From the NCBI GenBank assembly GCA_026387935.1, contig JAPLKU010000021.1, positions 62,001-126,000 of the forward strand: 64,000 bases of DNA, written 5' to 3'. The notes under the pieces are model-generated. The model saw only the letters and a list, made by a program, of their open reading frames with translations, made no database searches and had not been told where the DNA came from. The stretch is from Gemmatimonadota bacterium. Its GTDB lineage: Bacteria > Gemmatimonadota > Gemmatimonadetes > Gemmatimonadales > Gemmatimonadaceae. Shown here one piece after another: positions 59,678 through 64,000 of the stretch. Within the stretch, counting starts at the first letter, position 1. The number at the start of each line of letters is the position of its first letter. The translations under genes and the position numbers were made by a program.

Positions 59678-61210
59678 ATGGAGTTCCCGTTGCCCCGCCT
59701 CGTCGAGTGCGTTCCGAATTTCAGTGAAGGCCGCCGGCCCGACGTCATCAAGACCATCACCGACGCCATCGCCAGCACGCCCGGCGCCGTCCTGCTCGAC
59801 GCATCCAGCGACGCCTCGCACAACCGTACCGTGGTCACCTTCGTCGCGCCCGCCGAGTCCGCCGTCGAAGCGGCTTTCCGTGGTATCGCGAAAGCACGCG
59901 AACTGATCGACCTCACCACGCATCGCGGCGAGCACCCGCGCATCGGCGCCACCGACGTCTGCCCCTTCATTCCCCTCGGTGACACCACGATGGACGAGTG
60001 CGTCGCGCTGGCCAAACAGCTCGGCGAGCGCGTCGGAAAGGAACTCGGAATCCCCGTTTTTCTCTATGAGCGCGCCGCTTCGCGCCCCGACCGCACGAAT
60101 CTTGCCGACGTCCGCCGCGGCGAATTCGAAAAGGCGCGCGACGACATCGGCACCAATCCCGATCGTACACCCGATTTCGGCCCCAACAAGATCCACGCCA
60201 CCGCCGGCGCCACGGTCATCGGCGCGCGACCCTTTCTTGTCGCCTACAACGTCTACCTCGGCCCCGCGACCAACGTCGCCGTTGCCAAGGAAGTCGCCAA
60301 GAAAGTGCGGTTCTCCAGCGGCGGGCTCCCCTGCGTCAAAGGACTCGGCCTCGAGGTGGACGGCCAGGCGCAGGTGTCCATGAACCTCACCGACACTGAC
60401 ACCACGCCGATCTGGCGCGCCTACGAAGCCGTGAAGGCCGAAGCTGCCGCGCGCGGAGTGGACGTCACGTGGAGTGAAATCGTCGGCCTCGTGCCAGAGC
60501 GTGCGGTGCTCGAGACCGCCGCGCATTCCGTACAGCTTCGCGGATTTTCACGCGCGATGGTGCTCGAACAAAAGGTCGCCGAGGCGATGGCCTCTGAAAC
60601 AGTCAACGAGTTCGTCGCCGCGGTCGCGTCAAGCGCCCCTGTCCCGGGTGGCGGAAGCGTGGCCGCGCATGTCGGCGCGCTCGCCGGCGCGCTCGCGCAA
60701 ATGGTCGCTGGCCTCACCGTCGGCAAAAAGAAGTACGTCGCCGTGGACGCCGAAATGCGCACCCTCGCCGCGTCCGCGGACGCGCTGAAGACGAGGCTCG
60801 CCGCGCTCGTGACACTCGACGCCGCTGCCTACGCCGTCGTCAGCAGCGCGTACAAGCTCCCGAAGGAATCACCCGAGCAGCAGGCCACGCGCGACGTTGC
60901 GATTCAAGCCGCGCTGATGCACGCCGCCGCCGTGCCGCTCGACACAGCCCGTGCCGCCACCGAAGTCGCAGCCCTCGCCGCCATCTGCGCGGAAAAGGGC
61001 AACGCGAATGCCGCCAGCGACGCCGGCGTGTCAGCGCTGCTCGCCGAGGCGGCATGCAGAGGAGCGGCCTACAACGTGCGGATCAATGTCTCGTCGATGT
61101 CCGACAAAGCCGCCGGGGCACCAATGGCCGCCGAGGCCACGCGCCTGGTCGCCGCCGCGAGCGAATCGGCCACACGCGCGACGCTGGCCATTGAAAAGCA
61201 GATTGGCTAG
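59678..61210 (+). CDS. ftcd: Bifunctional glutamate formimidoyltransferase/formiminotetrahydrofolate cyclodeaminase
   Basis: The last steps of histidine degradation to glutamate, transferring the formimino group to tetrahydrofolate and then deaminating it. From ATG 59678 it has 510 residues. The transferase (1-295) shows LVECVPNFSEGRRPDV and HRGEHPRIGATDVCPFIP (catalytic His region). The cyclodeaminase (about 310-510) shows FVAAVASSAPVPGGGSVAAH. The fused form is like the animal enzyme; many bacteria have separate proteins. TACCGT lies 6 nt before the ATG. Other hut genes are not in the window. Confidence 0.95.
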   Translation: MEFPLPRLVECVPNFSEGRRPDVIKTITDAIASTPGAVLLDASSDASHNRTVVTFVAPAESAVEAAFRGIAKARELIDLTTHRGEHPRIGATDVCPFIPLGDTTMDECVALAKQLGERVGKELGIPVFLYERAASRPDRTNLADVRRGEFEKARDDIGTNPDRTPDFGPNKIHATAGATVIGARPFLVAYNVYLGPATNVAVAKEVAKKVRFSSGGLPCVKGLGLEVDGQAQVSMNLTDTDTTPIWRAYEAVKAEAAARGVDVTWSEIVGLVPERAVLETAAHSVQLRGFSRAMVLEQKVAEAMASETVNEFVAAVASSAPVPGGGSVAAHVGALAGALAQMVAGLTVGKKKYVAVDAEMRTLAASADALKTRLAALVTLDAAAYAVVSSAYKLPKESPEQQATRDVAIQAALMHAAAVPLDTARAATEVAALAAICAEKGNANAASDAGVSALLAEAACRGAAYNVRINVSSMSDKAAGAPMAAEATRLVAAASESATRATLAIEKQIG

Positions 61211-61224
61211 GAGCGGCACCCGAA

Positions 61225-61246
61225 CACGCGGGCCGTAAGCCGCGTG
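61225..61246. terminator. Short GC hairpin between convergent genes
   Basis: Stem CACGCGG/CCGCGTG with an 8-nt loop, 15 bp after the ftcd stop and before the end of the convergent glycosyltransferase gene. No U-run on either side. Confidence 0.4.
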
Positions 61247-61272
61247 GGAGCGACCGTAGCAGCTCGCCGTCG

Positions 61273-63042
61273 CTAGCGCGCGTGGGCCGCTGCTGACGGC
61301 GCCACAATCCGCAGCGCCACCGCATCGCGACCGCCGCGCCGTTCCTCAACCACCTGCAGCCCCTTCGCCTTGATCGCTTCGACGAGCGGGCGAAGTTCGT
61401 CGCGCGAAGAACCCTCAAAGAAATGACTCGCAACGACCCACGCCGTCCCGGCAAACGTGCCGTCAACAATCATCGAAACGCGTCGCGCTTCTTCTTCCGC
61501 CCAACCCAGCGACGGCCCGTCGATGCTCGTCGGTCCAGCGATCCGGTAGCGCACGCCGGTCCCGAGCCCAACGAACTCCAGCGCCACGAACGCGCTGCGC
61601 CCGTTGCGCAGGGCATGTTCGGCGCGCGTGACGAGCCCCTCCCCTTCGCCATCCGTCACGCCGCCAACGCGGGCAAAGTTTTCGTGCCCCGGTGAATCCG
61701 TCGAGCCGGCGGCCTCGAGAAAGGCGCTGACTCGCTCGCGATTGGTCGAGGCCCAATCCGTCGTCGCATACGCCCAAGCTGGCACCGCGCGCGCAAAGAC
61801 ATACACGCCCGCTCCACTCGAATCCGCCGAGGCCTTCACGCCGGCAAATAGCGCCCGCGTCGGCTCGAGCGAACCTGGCGCGCGAATAATTCGCGCGCCG
61901 TCCATGCCGACTCCGGCGGCGAGGAGGATCGCGGCGGCGTAGGCCAGTGCGCTCGTTGCGACCGCTCCCTTTAGATGTGCCACAAGCCCAGTAATCAACT
62001 GCCCGACCGGCTCAGCAGCCACGAGCAGCGCAAGCGGCGCGGCGAAATACGCCAGACGGTCTGAAAGCGGGTACACCCCGGCGATCGAGGCCAGCGCAGC
62101 AACGGCAAATGGACCGGCCGCGAGCAATCCGATTCGCCAGTCGCGCCGCACCACCAGCACGACGCCAACAAACCAAAGCGCAACCAACCCGAGCGCCAGC
62201 GGCACCGAGCCAATCCACTGCACCGGAGTGGCAACCGTCGAGGCAACGGCCCCAATCATGCGCGCCGAAAAATCACTGGCGCGCCGATCGAGCATCACCG
62301 GCGCCCAATACTCGCGCAGATACTCGCCTCCAGACGACTCCTGAATCACCAGCAGCCAGAGAACCCCGAATGTTGCGAGCCAGAGGGCACCAGTGCCGAA
62401 CGCCACCGTCCGCACCGCCGCACGTTGCCGCCACGCGTCGCGCACAAGCGCCGCGCCAATCGCCGCGAGCACGAACGCGGACGGCAGCGAGATCAACACG
62501 CCAATAGTCCCCGCGACACCGAGCAGCATCCAGCGGCGCAGCGATGCGGGTTCGTCCAGCACCTGCAGCGCAAAACCCACCAGCGCGACCGCGACAAATG
62601 CATCACTCGCATACGGCTTGGCCTCGGCCGAGTACCGAAGCGCGAGCAGCGAGAATGCCAGGACCGTGACCGTCAGCGCCGCGGCGCACGGCCGCACGAG
62701 CCGGCGGCCGGCGATCCAAACGACCACGAGCGTTCCCGCGCCCGTCACCGCCGGCCAGAGCCGAAGCACCCACTCAGCGGGCCCCAGAACAGTCGTCAGC
62801 CCCTTCTCCAACCAGAGAAAGCCCGCTGGGGCGGCCTGCCCCCAGTCGAGCGGCCGCGCGAGCCCGCCGAAGTCCCGGCCGAGGATGTTCAGCGCAAGGG
62901 AGGCCTCGTCGAGCCCGAGTGACCCGCGCTGCGTAAGCACCCAGATCCGGAGCACCACGCCAACGACAATCGCCGCCAGCGCAACGCGGGCGGCGGCACG
63001 GTCGAGCGGGGTGGGGTGGGATGCACTGGCGGACATTGGCAT
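61273..63042 (-). CDS. GT-C type membrane glycosyltransferase (ArnT/family 39-like)
   Basis: The protein has 589 residues with about 10-12 membrane helices (ALAAIVVGVVLRIWVL, MLLGVAGTIGVLISLPSAFV, PLALGLVALWFVGVVLVV and others). A first periplasmic loop carries the Asp-Glu that binds the lipid-phosphate sugar donor (GSLGLDEASLALNIL). The C-terminal 200 residues form a soluble periplasmic part. This is the shape of polyprenyl-phosphate-sugar transferases such as ArnT or protein O-mannosyltransferases. The acceptor is unknown. It is convergent with ftcd and upstream of map on the same strand. Confidence 0.82.
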   Translation of the reverse strand: MPMSASASHPTPLDRAAARVALAAIVVGVVLRIWVLTQRGSLGLDEASLALNILGRDFGGLARPLDWGQAAPAGFLWLEKGLTTVLGPAEWVLRLWPAVTGAGTLVVVWIAGRRLVRPCAAALTVTVLAFSLLALRYSAEAKPYASDAFVAVALVGFALQVLDEPASLRRWMLLGVAGTIGVLISLPSAFVLAAIGAALVRDAWRQRAAVRTVAFGTGALWLATFGVLWLLVIQESSGGEYLREYWAPVMLDRRASDFSARMIGAVASTVATPVQWIGSVPLALGLVALWFVGVVLVVRRDWRIGLLAAGPFAVAALASIAGVYPLSDRLAYFAAPLALLVAAEPVGQLITGLVAHLKGAVATSALAYAAAILLAAGVGMDGARIIRAPGSLEPTRALFAGVKASADSSGAGVYVFARAVPAWAYATTDWASTNRERVSAFLEAAGSTDSPGHENFARVGGVTDGEGEGLVTRAEHALRNGRSAFVALEFVGLGTGVRYRIAGPTSIDGPSLGWAEEEARRVSMIVDGTFAGTAWVVASHFFEGSSRDELRPLVEAIKAKGLQVVEERRGGRDAVALRIVAPSAAAHAR

Positions 63043-63099
63043 GGAAGCTAGCCCTACCGACAGCCGTGAACCGTCAACCGTCCACCCGCTGTTGCAGTC

Positions 63100-63849
63100 T
63101 TATCGCGTCAGGACTCGCGGCCCGTCGGCCGTCACGGCGACAGTGTGCTCGAAGTGGGCGCTTCGCTTGCCGTCAATCGTCACCACCGTCCACTTGTCCG
63201 GCAGCGTGCGCGTTTCGGCGCGCCCCGCATTCACCATCGGCTCAATGGCGATGGTGAGACCGGCAGCAAGCTTCGCGCCGCGCTTCGGCTTTCCGTGGTT
63301 TGGCACCTGCGGCTCTTCGTGCATCGACTGGCCAACGCCATGCCCGACCAGATCGCGAACGACCACGAAGCCGCCTTTCTTCACGTGCGCTTCGATCGCC
63401 GCGCCGATGTCACCCACATGATTGCCCAGACGCGCTTCCGCGATGCCCGCCTCGAGCGATTCCTCGGTCACCGTGAGCAGTTTCTGTGTTTGGGCATCCA
63501 CCGTGCCCACGCCAAACGTCCGCGCCGAATCGGTGTGCAATCCACCGTAGTAAACGCCGATATCCACCGACACGATGTCGCCGTCCTTGAGCACGCGACG
63601 TGGCGACGGAATGCCGTGCACAATTTCCTCATTCACACTCGAGCAGATGCTCGCGGGAAATCCGTAGAGGCCTTTAAAGCTCGGCGTCGCACCTTCGTGC
63701 GAGCGGATGAACTCCTCCGCGACGCGGTCCAGCTCCGCCGTGGAGATGCCTGGGCGAATCGACTTACGCATCTGTTCGTGGGTCGCCGCGAGGATCTTCC
63801 CGCCGGTGGCCATCGTCTCGATTTCCCGTGGCGACTTGAGTTGCACCAT
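63100..63849 (-). CDS. map: Methionine aminopeptidase, type I
   Basis: It removes initiator methionine from nascent proteins. The 249 residues carry the five metal ligands of the pita-bread fold: D in GDIVSVDIGVYYGG, D in LHTDSARTF, H in DLVGHGVGQSMHEEPQVPN, E in TIAIEPMVN and E in SAHFEHTVAV. It starts within the adk stop (TAATG), the classic secY-adk-map ribosomal-protein-operon arrangement, which predicts ribosomal genes beyond the right edge. No downstream infA or rpsM is present here. Confidence 0.97.
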   Translation of the reverse strand: MVQLKSPREIETMATGGKILAATHEQMRKSIRPGISTAELDRVAEEFIRSHEGATPSFKGLYGFPASICSSVNEEIVHGIPSPRRVLKDGDIVSVDIGVYYGGLHTDSARTFGVGTVDAQTQKLLTVTEESLEAGIAEARLGNHVGDIGAAIEAHVKKGGFVVVRDLVGHGVGQSMHEEPQVPNHGKPKRGAKLAAGLTIAIEPMVNAGRAETRTLPDKWTVVTIDGKRSAHFEHTVAVTADGPRVLTR

Positions 63850-64000
63850 TACGCGACACCCGCCGCGGCGTTCACGAGCGCCGTCACGCCATCAACCGTC
63901 CCGAGCGCGGCAATGGACTTCATGTTCGCGCCATGCTCGCGGTACCAGCCAATGACCGGTGCCGTTTGCACACCGTACACCGTGAGCCGGTTACGAATCG
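63849..64000 (-). CDS. adk: Adenylate kinase, C-terminal fragment (runs off window)
   Basis: Not in the ORF track on this strand. The last 50 residues are visible: IRNRLTVYGVQTAPVIGWYR and IAALGTVDGVTALVNAA, which matches the C-terminal helix region of adenylate kinase (I-x-x-R-L-x-x-Y-x-x-x-T-x-P-x-I-x-x-Y). The stop TAA shares a base with the map start codon. The P-loop and lid are outside the window. Confidence 0.85.
   Translation of the reverse strand, partial: IRNRLTVYGVQTAPVIGWYREHGANMKSIAALGTVDGVTALVNAAAGVA

Noticed and set aside
1-64000. tRNA, rRNA or CRISPR features
   Set aside because: No T-loop/CCA-like cloverleaf patterns, rRNA segments or spaced direct repeats were noticed by eye; a dedicated scan (tRNAscan-SE, Infernal) would be decisive.

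Overview
The window is high-GC bacterial DNA. It is gene-dense, with short intergenic gaps and long head-to-tail runs whose start and stop codons overlap by 1-4 bases. The gene content suggests a Gemmatimonadota-type bacterium. Supporting features are a metalloprotease/PD40/outer-membrane-barrel fusion, kinases of the ERYxIxREIGRG kind, a plug-only TonB-like protein, class II (B12) ribonucleotide reductase and a diderm envelope with a type II secretion secretin. This assignment is inference from recalled families; no 16S gene or search is available. No rRNA, tRNA, CRISPR array, prophage or complete insertion sequence was seen.

Layout. 1-6.6 kb (minus): secreted hydrolases (M28 peptidases, serine hydrolase, metallo-beta-lactamase-fold protein) and a membrane Ser/Thr kinase. 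6.7-10.4 kb: class II ribonucleotide reductase nrdJ with a long AT-richer leader, and a gamma-carbonic anhydrase. 10.6-15.4 kb: an outer-membrane PD40 metalloprotease fusion and an AmiC-type amidase. 15.5-17.4 kb (plus): zinc-ribbon remnant, PP2C phosphatase and FHA protein. 17.4-21 kb (minus): peptidoglycan recycling set murQ-anmK-GH3 (the GH3 active site looks degenerate), divergent from ggt. 23.7-28.8 kb (minus): a coupled operon of kinase, priA, a hypothetical, a Fur-like regulator and ccdA. 28.9-31.3 kb: plug-only protein and amidohydrolase. 31.4-32.1 kb (plus): VapBC-type toxin-antitoxin. 32.1-38.1 kb (minus): a seven-gene run of response regulator, histidine kinase, D-amino-acid aminotransferase, GAF/degenerate-kinase protein, two small unknown proteins and an HDAC-like deacetylase. 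38.2-39.3 kb (plus): Lys/Ala-rich exported protein and VirJ-like hydrolase. 39.3-51 kb (minus): M3-like peptidase and an eleven-gene type II secretion operon in the order G-F-H-I-J-K-L-M-C-D-E. 51-58.7 kb (minus): glyS, ypdA, purA (behind an intrinsic terminator), dapA, pilT/U and trpS. 58.7-61.2 kb (plus): inositol monophosphatase family and bifunctional ftcd. 61.3-64 kb (minus): GT-C glycosyltransferase, map and the 3' end of adk.

Most of this is housekeeping plus envelope and secretion functions. The less ordinary content is: (a) a dispersed repeat (core GGGTCTCGGCGCTA), one copy of which lies inside a signal-peptide coding region; (b) a 177-bp element with 19-bp inverted ends; (c) an intrinsic terminator directly upstream of purA and a coding-like relic beside it; (d) a recurrent TAnnnT-N(6-9)-start architecture suggesting leaderless mRNAs; (e) 12-bp in-frame tandem repeats in several unrelated genes; (f) a 14-G tract upstream of the secretion operon; (g) degenerate enzymes (GH3, histidine kinase) retained inside coherent operons; and (h) two undescribed small proteins in the regulator-HDAC operon.
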